Shown piece by piece: positions 1-12,643 of a stretch of 64,000 bases of DNA (position 1 is the first letter of the stretch; the number at the start of each line of letters is the position of its first letter). The position numbers were made by a program, and so were the translations under genes. A model generated the notes under the pieces. It did not search any database. It was not told the origin of the DNA and was given only the letters and a program-made list of their open reading frames with translations. The stretch comes from Uloborus plumipes (lineage: Eukaryota; Arthropoda; Arachnida; Araneae; Uloboridae). Location: NCBI GenBank assembly GCA_038373865.1, contig JAXGGA010003059.1, positions 1 to 64,000 on the forward strand, read 5' to 3'.

Positions 1-1085
1 GTTAATAAACTTTTCATATTGTTGTAAAAGGCTAGACCCATTGCGAAGACGGTTTAAACAGCTAAATCTAATTTTATGATTTTTTTTTCTCGTAAATGAA
101 TAAACAAAAAATATCATAAATGAAGTTTATAAATTTCCTGTTCATGAAAATTACGTCCTGAAAAATACCTTTGAAAATATTTTTAGTTAAAAAAAAAACG
201 CCCGTATTGTAGTACTGTTGTTACGGCTATCTTTTCGTTAAAACTTACTATGAAGTGTTTTATTCAAAAGTTTATCAATGATTAACTGGCAACGAATGCA
301 GCTTGTAAAAACTGAAGGAAAGAGGAGTTAAAATTTCTACTTGAATACTTTTTTTTGTTCGTTCAAATTCAAAATGTCAGACATTAAAAAAAATTAAGGA
401 CAAAAATGCTGCACATTTTCTTTTCCTGCTATATAGTATTTCCTTCTTAAAAAGTTAGTTTTTTTTATTTAATTTCATCACTTATGATCTTTACTGTTTT
501 TGTATATTTCACTTCGGCAAAATGAATTTGATCTTTCTAAAAATTGGCAAGGAGTATTTTCATGTCATGAAAAAAGATGTATCCGTAGAAAATTCATATG
601 CATACATAAATATATTGAATTTAAAGTTATTTCACAATTTCAAATCTGAATCCCCCCCCCCCTCGGCCCTTTTTTCGATATAAATATTTGTCTACTTTGT
701 CTTATTTTTCATTGCAAAAAAAAGTGAATTAATGATATTTTTTTTTAACTACGTTGGATAAAAGATCAAAAGACTTTTTTTTCTCACGGTAGTTCAGGTG
801 TCCATATTACAATTTACTGCATTTTTTCCAGATCTTGTACACCGTTATTTATTTTCAAAATTAATTAGTTTTAATTAATCAGCTAATTAAATATTATTCT
901 GTTCTTTGATTTCAGATCATGACTGTACTAAAAATGGTTTAAAAACTTCACATATATATTTTTTATTAATTAGTCTTTTTAAACTCACCGATGTCTTAAT
1001 ATTTTGATTATTTTGGCTATAAGAAAAAAATACTTTTTCTGACATAAAGCTTGCATTGTTAAATTAAATTGATAAAAACATGTGA

Positions 1086-1229
1086 GGGCCATGCTCCACA
1101 TCAGCGTAAAACGCGACCGAAACTGAAGGCAGAAACCGAAAATCCGGGTACTCTCCGTAAGAACACCATTGAATCCATTTTACGCTTCTGCCTATTTTTT
1201 CTGCTTTACGTCGATGTGGAGCATGGCCC
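1086..1229. mobile_element. 144-bp MITE with GGGCCATGCTCCACATC inverted ends
   Basis: The first 17 bases, GGGCCATGCTCCACATC, are repeated in inverted orientation at the right end, and similarity continues inward through a GTAAA-containing stretch. The element is flanked by TGA (1,083-1,085 and 1,230-1,232). The corresponding place in the other arm (39,477-39,479, reverse strand) has one copy of the trinucleotide and no insertion, so it is a natural empty site. A three-base target duplication and GGGC ends resemble PIF/Harbinger-type MITEs, but the target is TGA rather than the usual TWA, so the superfamily is uncertain. There is no coding capacity. Confidence 0.82.
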
Positions 1230-2229
1230 TGAGAACTGAAAGCAGAAAAAAATGGCACAAGATATTTTTTATTTACTGTTGCAGTTCCAAACAAAAGTTT
1301 AAATATTTTTGTAATATATTTGTTTTTAGCAACAAGAAAAAATTGTAGGTTTGTTTTCTTGTTCATTCACATAGGACTTGCAGCGAACACAAAATTACAA
1401 AATAATTCGTTACAAATACGTATGCTGTTTGTGTCAGAATTAAAGTAATAAAATTGATTTTTGCACAAAAATTTCTTCAAGTGCAAGCATTTGTGAATTG
1501 AATTAGCAATAATGGTAATTTAAAATGGTAAAAGCAGCCCATTCCAGTTAAGAAGAAGAACGACAAAATATGATATTAAAATACAACTTTTGAACGAGTT
1601 GAAATAATTTCATGGGATCTCGCAGAATTGGCTCCACCTCGTTCTGAAATATCGCGGGATTAAAATCCCTGATTTGGAGCCTTGTAACATAACATTTGCT
1701 TTTAAGATTTGCAGGTTTATTTAATATAATTTGAATGAACATTTCTCACATTGACTGCTTTCGGAATCAATCATCCATGGTCTTCTTCAAGTAGCTTGGA
1801 GGCATTTCGTAGATGTAAGCTAAATATTAAAGTATCAGCTAAATCACTACCTAATACATGAATTCGAAAAAGGATTTTTTTATTGACATCAGTCGTAAAA
1901 GTCGAACATTCTGAATTGGACTCAAATTGTGCGCCTTATCACATTTACACTTAGTCACAAAAGTAAGCATGCAGAGTATTTGTGATGGTGTAATATGAAA
2001 AAAAAACAGACCTACAATATTAGAGTTTTCAAATTAACGATTTATTTTGATTACAGCAACATTGAGCTCAATTACAAAATGAAAAATATTTAAAAAATAC
2101 AATATTTTATTAGCAAGATGAGCTGAACTTAAAATAGGATGTAATTTACATCACAAAAGTAAGTATACAAACAAAAACAAGGACATTAATATTGCAAATT
2201 TTACAATTTTTCAAAAAAAAAATGGTGAT

Positions 2230-2900
2230 TTGTTGGATAGCTTAAGGCCTATTATAACAACTCTCAATCTAGATGGCACTTATTTTACTAGATTTTAAGT
2301 GACAGAAAATGGTATTTTTTGCCCTTCCCTAAATGTCCTTTATTTTAGATCATTCTTATAGTTTTGGTCTCTTGCTTTCTAATTTGGCGATCGAGATAAT
2401 CCCATAAGTGTTCGATGGGATTACGATCAGGGGATTGCGGTGGCGTTTTTAACTATTTTTGCACGTTATATAGCAGCCATTCCCGAACAATCCGAGCAGT
2501 ATGTTTGGTATCATTATCTTGTTGGAAAGTAAAGGATGTATCGAGTCCCAATTTAGAAGCACTTTATCTTAGATTATTCTTTAAAGTATTCAAATAGCTA
2601 CGAGTATATTGATTCATTATTAAGTCAATTATAAGTAAATTTACTACTCCAGTTGCTGCCATGCAGCATCAAACCGTAATAGTACCACCACCGTGTTTTA
2701 CAGTACCTTTCATGTTCTTTGGTTCTAGAGCTGCGTTTGCTTTCCTCCAAACTTCTTTGTTTCCATCTGACTCTTTAGATGTTTAATGTACTTTCATCAG
2801 AAAAAATCACGGAATTCAAAAAATTTGTGTTCTGCTTTACATTTTCTTTTGCCAGATCTATTCTCTTTTTGAAATTCACTTTGCTAACAAATGGTTTTCT
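2230..2900 (-). pseudogene. Tc1-like transposase remnant, catalytic to C-terminal region (left half)
   Basis: On the minus strand, reading from about 2,900 down, a peptide ending in a VIFSDES-type motif is visible near 2,791-2,811; this contains the first catalytic Asp of Tc1 transposases. Further on, in other frames, come a QQDND-type motif (second Asp) and then an NPIEHLWDYLD-like stretch, which carries the Glu of the DDE triad in this family. Stops and frame changes separate these pieces, so no continuous protein remains. The N-terminal paired-type DNA-binding domain is missing. The opposite half of the element carries a second, shorter copy of the same C-terminal region. Confidence 0.72.
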
Positions 2901-3012
2901 GGTTTTCTTAGGAAATTTAGGAGTAGGAAATTTAGTTATAATTGTCGGAATAATGAATCAATATAGCTATTTGAATACTTAAAAGAATAATCTAAACCAA
3001 AATGCTTCTAAA

Positions 3013-3216
3013 TTGGGACTCGATACATCCTTCACTTTCCAACAAGATAATGATCCCAAACGTATTGCTCGGATTGTTCGGGAATGGCAAATATATAACG
3101 TGCGAAAACAGTTAAAACCCCACCGCAGTCACCTGATCTTAATCTCATTGATCACTTGTGGGATTATCTCGATCGATAAATTAGAAAACAAGAGATCAAA
3201 ACTAAGAATGATCTAA
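3013..3216 (+). pseudogene. Tc1-like transposase fragment (right half)
   Basis: This 67-residue reading frame contains FQQDNDPKRIARIVREW, the Tc1 motif around the second catalytic Asp, normally QQDNDPKHTA. A frame change follows about 20 residues later, so the expected NPIEHLWD stretch reads out of frame as a Leu/Ile-rich run. There is no start context, no N-terminal half and no complete DDE triad. It is the plus-strand partner of the minus-strand fragment at 2,230-2,900. An identical frame occurs on the minus strand at 37,502-37,705 in the other arm. Confidence 0.8.
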
Positions 3217-3507
3217 AATAAAGAACTTTGGGGGAAGGGCAGAAAATGCCATCTTCTGTCACTCAAAATTTAGTAAAATCAGCGCTATCTAGATTGCTAG
3301 CTGTTATAAAGGCCATAGGCTATCCAACAAATTACCAATTTCTTTTGAAAAATTGCAACATTTGCAATATTAATGTCTTTGTTATTGTTTGCATACTTAC
3401 TTTTGCGATGTAAATTACATCCTATTTTAAGTTAAGCTCATCTTGCTAAATTTTTCAGATTACATCATCACAAACACTCTGCATACTTACTTTTGTGACT
3501 AAGTGTA

Positions 3508-4786
3508 TGTAATCAAATGGCGTCATCGCAACCGATTCGAATCTCAAAAATATTTCGTGCTCTTTAAGGAGTTTCTTGTAGCGCTAACCCCGTGTGTACA
3601 ATACATTTGGTCATTTGTTTGTCATAACGTTGTTCTTCCAAATTTAGTTTGATGGAAAATTAAATTTTCGTTATTTACTAGGGGTTTTGCAAAAAAAACT
3701 CATTAACATCTACATTATAGTGTTTAAAGAACTAAGCATTAAAATTACATCCAGTTTATATACCATTTTTTTAATATATTTACTGTAAATGATTTTAGGT
3801 ATTGAAAATTTTGATGTTTCCAAATTTATGATTTATATTTTTCAGAACTATGACAAATTTGCTCGCATTCGTAGATTCTGTTCCCTAGTTTCCTAGTAAT
3901 ATATTTCTAGAACATCATTTTTGTTTCATCTTGTACTATATTAACTGTATAAAAAATGCACTTAAATAATGACGTAATGGACTTCTAAGCAGCAGCTAGT
4001 TTAAAGATTCTATTTTCCTAGAAAAAGAGAAAAGTTATACTTCAATACAAAATCACCCCCTTTAGACAAATCTTAAATATATACGATAAACATTGGAACC
4101 TAAACTAAGAAACATTAGTTGCAAATGCTACCTAACTGATTACTTAAATGTCGCTTGATGCATATTCCTGTGCCTTCAAATATATTTACATGACTGAATC
4201 CGCAGTTTTACGCAGCACAGTATGCCTGCGCATTTTATTTAACGTTTACAAAAATTGCTAAAATTTCTCCAGGGAAATTATGGAATAATTTGAAAAGTAA
4301 TTGATAGTTTCTTCCTGAATACAAATTCAAAGATCTTTTAATGAAGGAATTTTTGGCTGGAAGCGTTTTGATAATCATCAACATTGTCATCTATTTCGTA
4401 AGTATAACTCTTTCATTTTGAAATTCAATAGTTAAAGGTATAAACTATTTTATAACTGCTTTGATATATTATTCAAACAAGTGTTAGGTCAATGTCGCGA
4501 TCAGAATGTCCTTCAAATATAATTGGGAACACAAATGAAAACCCCCAAGTGCTAAGATAAAATTTAAAAAAATTAAAAAACCATAATCATAATTGCTGAC
4601 CTCATAACGAAATTCACAGGTTAGACAGTATTTTTAATTTAAATATATATTTGTTTTCGAGTTTAAAATTATTGTTTTCGAAAGAAGATGGTCAACGCGG
4701 AAAAGAAAAGATAATCCTTGCTAGTAAAATTTGCTAGACGCAAAAGCAGAATACAATCCTTTTAAAGTCCTTATACAAAAATCAAT
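3508..4786. other. No gene seen; unique AT-rich sequence
   Basis: I see no conserved reading frame. Bases up to 3,653 belong to the inverted duplication. Beyond that, a degraded reverse-complement copy of about 3,653-4,250 occurs at 18,475-19,020, which shows that this sequence is the natural neighbour of the right-hand locus. Examples are the TCCATTACGTCATTA run near 18,710 and a GCGCAGGC run near 18,490. Confidence 0.6.
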
Positions 4787-4788
4787 TA

Positions 4789-5155
4789 GGGTATACCGAC
4801 CAGTGAATGAACACTTAAGCGAAATTTCGTTTTCAAAAATTAGTAGCATCGTTTAAAATTGTAGCATTTGTCACATGACAGTAAAAACACCATAGGTGAT
4901 ATATGTAATTATTTTTAAAAACATTGTGTTAATTTTTATGGTTCTGAATCAAATTTTTTGGGGGGTTGAAAGGCGAAAAAGTGCCTTGGCCCAGTGAATG
5001 AACACCCCAAACAAAACACAAACGCAGCATTTTCTAGCCTTTTTCTTTTTAGAAATGTGCAGAATGGCGTGCCTACGGCTTAATCATCTGAGAAAAATGG
5101 TTTAAAAACTTATTTAAAAAAATTATGAGGTGTTCATTTACTGGTCTGTATACCC
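4789..5155. mobile_element. 367-bp MITE with GGGTATAC ends and CCAGTGAATGAACAC repeats
   Basis: The left end reads GGGTATACCGACCAGTGAAT; the right end is its inverted counterpart, GGGTATACAGACCAGTAAAT on the minus strand. TA lies directly outside each end (4,787-4,788 and 5,156-5,157). The motif CCAGTGAATGAACAC occurs at 4,800 and 4,991 and, inverted with one change, at 5,129-5,144. The same motif and a very similar GGGTAGACAGACCAGTG end occur at the right end of the 45.4-47.9 kb element, so this looks like a short relative of it. No coding capacity. Confidence 0.82.
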
Positions 5156-5157
5156 TA

Positions 5158-8100
5158 CAAGTATTTTATTTTTTAACAAATAGAAACTGGCAACAGATAA
5201 GCATTTTAAATCATTGAGTTTGCTTTCCTTGTCAGCCAGCAACGACATCGGTTTCCAATCACGTAAATAAAAGCTTAGCCGCATTTGCTAAAAAACTTTA
5301 TAATTCGACTTCAATATAACATGAAAGCACCAAACACATTCTAGCAGTCGCAGAAAAATGTTCTCTTTCTTTTGGTTTGACTTCAAAAATCGCGAGAAAT
5401 GGTTTAAAAGTGAGAGGATAGAGGAGTGAGAGAAGACGTGTGCTGCGTAGAGTAGAAGGTGGGTCATGCAAACCGGACTACTAAAACTTCTCTTACAACA
5501 CCAAAATCTTTTGTTGCAAAATTCGTTCGTGCCATTGAGGCTCTAATGCCAAGGACTGATACTCAGATACTCAATGCATGTAGGACTTCTGTGGCGCTTT
5601 AAAACTTTTCAATTTGGTTGCGTCTGAATTTTTCACAACCATCTTAATAGAAATTTTTATTGATGTTAAAAATTTGATATGTTTCGCTCTGTCGTTGGGT
5701 AGAAGTGGTGAGATCATATTTGTATAAGTCTATGTTTATGGAGAGAAAGTGCACCAGCAGAGAGAGAGAGAGGCTGTAGCTAGATATATTGGACACATAT
5801 CGTTGTTTATGCAAAAGTTTTGTATTTATGTGCTATATCCGCTACTCACGTAATGTTTCAAATCTCCGTTATGCAGCTTGGTTCTTTCTTTATGAGTGGT
5901 ATTTAAATTCAAATTGCCCTTGACCTTAAATCACCACTCATAGGATTTTTAATATTTTTGTGTTTTGCACCTATCTCTATCCTATATAGTTGGTTCATAA
6001 ATTGGGTGTTTGGTAATCTAGATACTTTGGCGTGGGTTTAAATAATAAAAAGATTAGAAATTGCTCAGATCATATGCCATTATGTGTTGGGTCAACAATC
6101 GATTTTTTACAGAGAGCCCTGTTTTATTTTGTTTACTCTTCTAAGATCCGAAAATGACTATCTCATATCTGCTAGCGCAATCGCTGGGCTTTTTTGCGTC
6201 TTAATAATATTTTTTCGTATACCCTGGGGAGGCCGGCATTTCGTTGAGGAGTCCGCATTTAGTGAAGTGATACGTCACGCTAATTGCTGTGTGTTGATGT
6301 GTTCTCGACTCTCTCCACCCCCCCCCCTTTATTGTATTTTATGTATCAAGGTAGTTGGTTCCATTAGCAGATTTTTTTAGGATTGCAGTCAAAAATATTA
6401 ATAAAGACGAATTTTATTTTCATTAATTTTTATTGATTTCATAAAACTTAATTCCATTATTTAATTTCTTTAATAGATTGTATTTAAAACTACGGAATAC
6501 GCATCTGTGCATGTCTTAAAAGTGCCTAATTTCTCCCCTGTGACATTTTGTTTCAATATAATTATAATACCCTTTAATTTTATTTACCGTATGTTTTTAG
6601 TATTCCATTCTTACTAATTTTTTCAATGATTTGGTGGTTCTAAATGACTTTTTTCTACCCCTTGAATTCGCGCTCGACGTAGCGCATCTCGCTCATATGG
6701 TTCTCTTCTATCTTCTCTATCTCGTTGAGAAGAGCTGTGAGTGAGATCCGTGTTTTGATCGGGTTTAATTTATTTATGGAACGCTGACAATGAGTATAAC
6801 GTCTGGATCACACGATGTGTGACAATATTTCAAAATATTTCTCCATATACATTTTGACGACATTCGATATTGAAAACTTAAAAGATACAGTGACGATTTT
6901 CTGTATTATGTTTTTTACTCTCTTAACACTTGTACACACATTATTGTTTCGTAAAATTATCAATTTTACACTGTTAATTTAAAAGAAGCATATTTATGTC
7001 CAATTTTTGGTTTGTGCCAATTTTGTGTTGCGAGTTTTTAAATTAACATTTTAACTACCTCATTTCACCCAATCACTGTTGAACTTTTTCAATAGAAAAA
7101 ATTACTCTGAGAGTTCATAATACAAATGGCACTAGTAATCGGCAGTGTTAAAGACGATTCGCTTACTGTTTATTTTATATTTAAAAATATATTTAGACCA
7201 AGAATTTGGGATATTCACTAATTACAATAGAAATGACAAATATATATGACTTGGTTAGTGTCGGATAACATGTATGATACAGTACATTTGCACAGATATT
7301 TTTTTTTCCAATGCTATTAATTCTCTGTTTAAAATATTTACCACTCTATCTCTATATCTCTCTCTCTTATATTTCTCTCTCTAATACTCTCTATATACTA
7401 TCTCTATCTCTCTATCGCTTCTTTGTGACCTACTGGCCCGTTTAATTTTATGTTTGTCGTATTAAGTATGTATCAGCTTAAAAGTGCCCTAGCAAATTAA
7501 TGAGACCAAAGTTAGTTTTTATTGAAATTAGTATAGATTGTACAATTGGTAAATTTGTTATTAGAATTATGATGTGTGTCTGGTATCTATCCTGAGATCG
7601 GCGTCACCAACCCCCTTAATATGTAGATCTTGTAGTTGGGTATTCGGGGTGGGTTTTTTCTAATGTATATCTTTCCCATAGTTTGTTGACCAGTGGTTCG
7701 AGTCCTAAGAGAGAATATTTCATTACTATTTTTATGGGCTTTGTTATGTGTTGGCGGATCCTCCTATATCCTATACTCTCTTGCGGAGGACCAGTTCCCC
7801 ACCTGAGATAAGCTTGGATTACCGCCGTCGGAAGTTTCTGGTTTGTGAATACGCTAATATCCTTTCCCATAGTTCCGTTGGATGTGACTGTTTTCTTCTA
7901 TTTTGGACCGGCGATAAATATTTTAGGACGCCACTTTGGTTGAATTGTCCGGTTCCGTAATGCGTTGTAGTATTCCATTCAAGGACTATGGTGTCACGCT
8001 CCGACCCGAGCGAAGTCTCTCGATTTATCAAATTTTACTGTTAGTAACAGATATGAACTAACCGGTATTTTTACTTCCAAATCCTAACTTGTGACTGAAG

Positions 8101-11100
8101 CCCGCAAAAAATTGCCCAAAATGCGGATTACTCATAAACATTTCAATGTTTTGTCAAGTTGCAATAATTTTTTCACAGTGGAGCCGAATTTTTTTGTCTT
8201 AAAGACTTGTTGGCATCTCCTCCTGTATTCTTTTGAGATGCGACGGATTAATTTTTGTGCACTGCCTAAACTCAAAAAAAAGCTCAATTTTGCCTGATTT
8301 CGGTTGTTCAATAAAGTTAACCAAAAAACTTCAAATTTAGACTTCTATTGTATTGTCCAAATACTTGTTGTAATGTTTACACTACAAGCGTTAAATTATT
8401 GGTTTTTTTAATAAGATATTGCTCCCTAAGGTCTGATTTCAGTCTTTTGAAAAAAGTCACCGTTTGCAACTCACTATATCTCTGGTTTGTCACCTAAGAC
8501 AATTTTTTCTTTGCACCATTCATATTACAGATTTAAGAGAGCGCGCGACGTGAGAGTGAGTGCGAGAAGAGAGTATTTTCGATGTTTCGTTTGCGATAAG
8601 TATGAAAAAATAGCTTAAATTCTTCTATAAATTCATAATTTTTATACTGCAGAAAATTTTATCCACACGGGGCCTAATAGGTTTTGAATTTTAAGTACTT
8701 TGAGGGTCAAGTCGCGCCTGTAAGTTGTGTGAATTCTCTATGTTAAATTGGTTTCCACCATTTAATAGCAAAAAAACGCGTTAGCAAGCTTGTTTCCTAT
8801 TCATTTAGGTTTATTCATAAATATTCATAGTTCCAGTTTCATATTCGATTGCCAATTACTTGTTTAATTTTTTCACACTTCAACTTAAATATTGATTTTG
8901 TAAAATATTTTGTCAAAAGAGTGCTAGCTAATTCTCATTTAAGAAAAAATCCCTGTTGGCAACGCACTGTTTCTCAGATTTGTCAGCGGAGTGGGAGGGA
9001 TGGGACTCCACTGTTTGTAGTGTTGCACCATATAAAACTGATATTGGCCTTTTGGAAATGAGTTGTTTTTGTGTCGATGTTTCTTCGAATAAGGAAAAAA
9101 TAAATACTCGAAGATTGTCAGAGTTATGAAGAATGCATAATTACTAGACTGCAGAAAATGTACTCTACACTCTCTTGCGCGAGTAGAAGTGAGAGCGTCG
9201 CAGAGAGGAAGAGAGCGCGGAGCTTGAAAGTACATTTAGTTGTTTATAGAAATTATCTCTATAAGAAAAAATCTTTATTTATAGAGTATTAATGAAAACA
9301 GATAAGTGTCTAACCTGAGTACAGTCATTGAAATCAACTATTTTCAAACAAATTCCATATTTTCTGATCGACACAAAACTTTTCTGAAAGCACAGAATTA
9401 TTAAATCTGGACACTAATCACTGTAGGTTTTAATTGTCGAACTTCTATTATAAGAAAATATTCTCATCTGAGGCCTATTATTATCTCTCATACTCTACTC
9501 TCTCAGACAATACATCCACTTTTTTTTTCCAGCCTTAGTCAAAGAACACCATCGAATAAAAAACTCATTTCTTATAAAATCTTTTTCTTTCTAATTCCCA
9601 GACCGTAAAAACGTAAAGGGTACAACTGTAGATACAGGGTGGAAAATCATCCGATGTTCCATTAAAATGTATTATAACACTTATACATTATCGTTACAAA
9701 TACAATATTTAACGTGTCGAGTGCGAGTGAAGAAAAACATTAAAAACATTATTCAGCGCGCTAGCATTTTAACACCGCCCCGACAAATTTCAATTCGCCC
9801 CCATCGGAGCGTAAAAAAAAATAATAATAACGTCTTCTCGAATTTGCTTTTCATCTTTATATTTGTTCCCTGGATATTTACTTTTCAAAGTCCCCTCCCC
9901 TCAGCCACTATTAAAATTTTTTCAAATGTGAAGTCCTCTAAAAGCCAGTCTCAAAAAAATGAAAAAAATAATAAAAGTCCTTATGCTGTCGTGGGTTCGA
10001 TCATGTATATGCTACCTTGAATCAAACTACGTAAATCTCGTGACTACTACTAAATTAAAAACGGTTAATTGGGACACGCTCTTTGAACACATGGAAATAA
10101 TTTAATGGTCTGTGTTTTTTAGAATTACGTTCATATATTAGTTGCGCTAGAAATTTTATGAAATGAGCATTCTCATTGTTGACTACTTAGTTTAATCCTC
10201 GCTCATTACAGAATTAGTGTCGCTTAATATAGTCATGAAACTTAGACCTTGAAATTATTTTTGTCCTCAGACAATTAAAAATCAAAAGAACATCTATCGC
10301 GCTTCAAGAGGCGAGTTATAATCTTTCTGGATAATAAAAAAATAAATATGGTACATTAAATTAGAGATTTTCAGTGTATTGAATGTCTTCATGTTGCGTG
10401 TCGGTGCTTTTTCTATGATAATCATTCTGATATCAATTTCTGGGGTTCAGCGTGTGTATATTTTGAGTGGTGTTGTTGTTGGTGGGGGGTCGTTGTGATC
10501 CGCTTTCTGCTCCACGTAGAACAGCCCAACAACACCTCTACCGGTTACTTGCAAATTTTGGCATTGGTTCGAGAGGTTCTGCCAACATTTGTATTTTTCA
10601 TGATGATGGTGATTGAATTTATAGTATCCAGGGGTTTGACGCCAGTTTTAGGGAAAACATTCCGCATTCACATAACATTGATATCCTAAGAAAGGTTTTT
10701 TTAATCTGGAAAAAAATCTCCTCTATCTCTCAACACTGCGTGTCGTCTCAGGAATGTTAATGTTTAAGTTTGCTTGTGGAGCTTTGGCTATTCTCTCTTC
10801 TCTACTCTCTCTCTCTCCTTCTATCACTTGTTCAATGGGGCAAGTCAACCGGCTAGTCTTCAATATTAAAGTTATCTATAGATTAAGCAGTGTAATATGT
10901 CTTTTGGTTGGAGATTCTCTTGCTTTTGATTTATTGCGGTAGTGGGATTCGGTTTTGTAGTGTTGGGTGGTTTTGTGTTTTTTTCGTCCTATCGTCTCTC
11001 ATATCTCGATTCTGTGGTTATTTAGATTATGTATGAGGGGTTTGAGTGTTGGTGGAGCATCTATCATATCTCTTTTTAGTTTGTTATATATATGTGTGTT

Positions 11101-11399
11101 TTTAGGTTTGGGGCGGTCTTGTAGCAGCGCTTGGGACTGTTTTGGTGTGTAAAAATGTGTGTTTACGTATGTTATAGTTTTGGGTGCTACTGAATTAAGT
11201 AGGATTGGAGTGGGTATTGTGGTGTTTGTAAGCTTTGTGCTACGTGAGATCGATGAGCGATCCACACAAGATAGATAGGTGTGGGGGGGGTATTTGTATT
11301 GTTATTATAATTTTATTTTTGGGGATTTGTTTTATGGTACGTGTTATTTGGAAGGGGGGAAGTTGGGGGAGTTTTATTATAGAGTAATAGTATTTTATA
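5158..11399. other. Poor-quality AT-rich stretch with filler tracts; no supportable gene
   Basis: From roughly 5,330 on, the sequence is repeatedly interrupted by tracts of purine filler (GAGAGCG-type, for example 8,541-8,580 and 9,180-9,225) or pyrimidine filler (TATCTCTC-type, for example 7,330-7,425 and 10,729-10,815). The same tracts appear further right, where clean copies show that they replace ordinary sequence. Short open frames here carry no recognisable motif. Two loose repeats of a TTTCCCATAGTT phrase occur at 7,673 and 7,863. I would not annotate genes from this stretch. Confidence 0.7.
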
Positions 11400-12643
11400 G
11401 TAGAGTGATTGTGTAATGCTTAGATTTGGGTAATTGAGAGAGATTATTATTATTATTTTTTTTTTTTTGATTTGGGATGGGTTGAAGGCTGACAGAGTTA
11501 TGTGGGTCTCTATATGATGATAGCTAGCGAGCGCGAGCGATTCAGTGCGGATTATTAGAGCCAAATCGTGTTTTAAGCATGTGTGGGTTTCGAATGAGTT
11601 GGGAGAGAGGTGAGTAATGGAAAGACATTTTGTGGGGTTTCGGGTTATTACATGTGGTTTTAGTTAAACTCGGTTAGGTGTAGGACAGGGCATTACTTTG
11701 TTGTCTTTAGGATATTGATTGACTGGTGTATAGATGGTTGCTGTGAAAATAGTAGAGAGTTAGTTGCACGTACTTTAGGTTTGGTGGAATTTTTGTGGCA
11801 TTTGAAATACACTATGTATGATAGAGATACTGACATGCTTGTATATATTTATGGGGTTTTGAGTTTTGGATGCATTGGGGCGGGTTTTGTGAGATGATTG
11901 GAATGAGGTTAAGGGGAGCAATATTTACGGGTTAGTCTAGTTTGCCGTGGATTTGGGGTTTTCATTTAGAACTTTGTTTGATTTTATATATTGTTAATTT
12001 GGGTGATTTTGTAGTGATGTTCATATATCTCTCTATCGACACTCTACGTCTATAATATCTGTCCTCGGTTTATTATCGGGTTTGGTGAAGTGGGGATGGT
12101 CAGATTGTGGAAGGTATGGGGTAGTTTTGGTGGTTGGTTGTGTACGAAATTTGTTTAGTGTTTTATAGTTAAGGGGGGGTGGATGTTTTTTTTTTTAAAA
12201 GGATGAATGAGTTGGGGGGTGTTTGGGGTGAATACCGATTGTGCTGTAAAATTTTTTGTTATAGTTTGGTAGGTTTGTTAGTTATGATTTTGAGTTTGTG
12301 TTTGGGACGGAGTTGATGGGATATGTTTAGGAGGTTGGGGGAAATTGGATGAGAGAGTTGAGGAGTTGGTTAAATCTAATTCGTGTATTACGGACATTAA
12401 TTCTTAAAATATTCGTTATGTTCAATACTAGGTGTAGTTATTGAGAGAGACGAGAGAGTGTGTGGTGTGGGTAGTGGAGGGTAGTTTGGTGAGCGCGATG
12501 AGCGAGCTAAGTAGCGAGAGATACTAGAGTTAGCGAGAGAGAGTGAGCTTAGTGGTGATGATAGGGGTTGGTGGTTGTGGGTGAGGGGTGTGAAATAGTT
12601 TTATGTTTAATATTTGAGGGTTAGAAGCGCGCGAGATGAGCGC
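11400..12643. other. Transition into G/T-rich sequence
   Basis: C becomes progressively rarer, occurring mostly inside GAGCG-type filler tracts (11,520-11,540, 12,480-12,550 and 12,625-12,645). G runs of six or more become common. No recognisable gene or element is present. Confidence 0.7.

Larger units (their letters stand above)
1948..3505. mobile_element. Tc1/mariner-derived foldback element, left-arm copy
   Basis: The ends are inverted copies beginning CACTTAGTCACAAAAGTA, flanked by TA on both sides (1,946-1,947 and 3,506-3,507), the target duplication of Tc1/mariner elements. Both outer segments of roughly 530-1,000 bp are versions of the same 3-prime part of a transposon in opposite orientation. 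Each carries a 3-prime untranslated segment and the C-terminal half of a Tc1 transposase, on the minus strand at left and the plus strand at right. The normal 5-prime end and the N-terminal DNA-binding half are absent. It is therefore a head-to-head deletion derivative that cannot encode a working transposase. The same structure is at 37,213-38,774. Confidence 0.88.
1..3653 (-). repeat. Left clean arm of a large inverted duplication
   Basis: Read as reverse complement, bases 1-650 match 44,643-45,292 and bases about 660-3,653 match 37,075-39,903. The match is nearly continuous with scattered small differences, such as a 12-base extra segment near 1,285. Two large differences interrupt it: a 144-bp MITE present only here (1,086-1,229) and a 4.7-kb hAT element present only in the right arm. 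The arm probably runs on beyond the window, because base 1 is still matched. Different insertions in the two arms mean they are two alleles or two diverged loci, not one molecule read twice. Confidence 0.93.

Noticed and set aside
3228..3413. Open frame MGEGQKMPSS..., repeated at 37,305-37,490
   Set aside because: It lies in the 3-prime untranslated part of the Tc1 derivative and is present in both arms only because the arms are copies.
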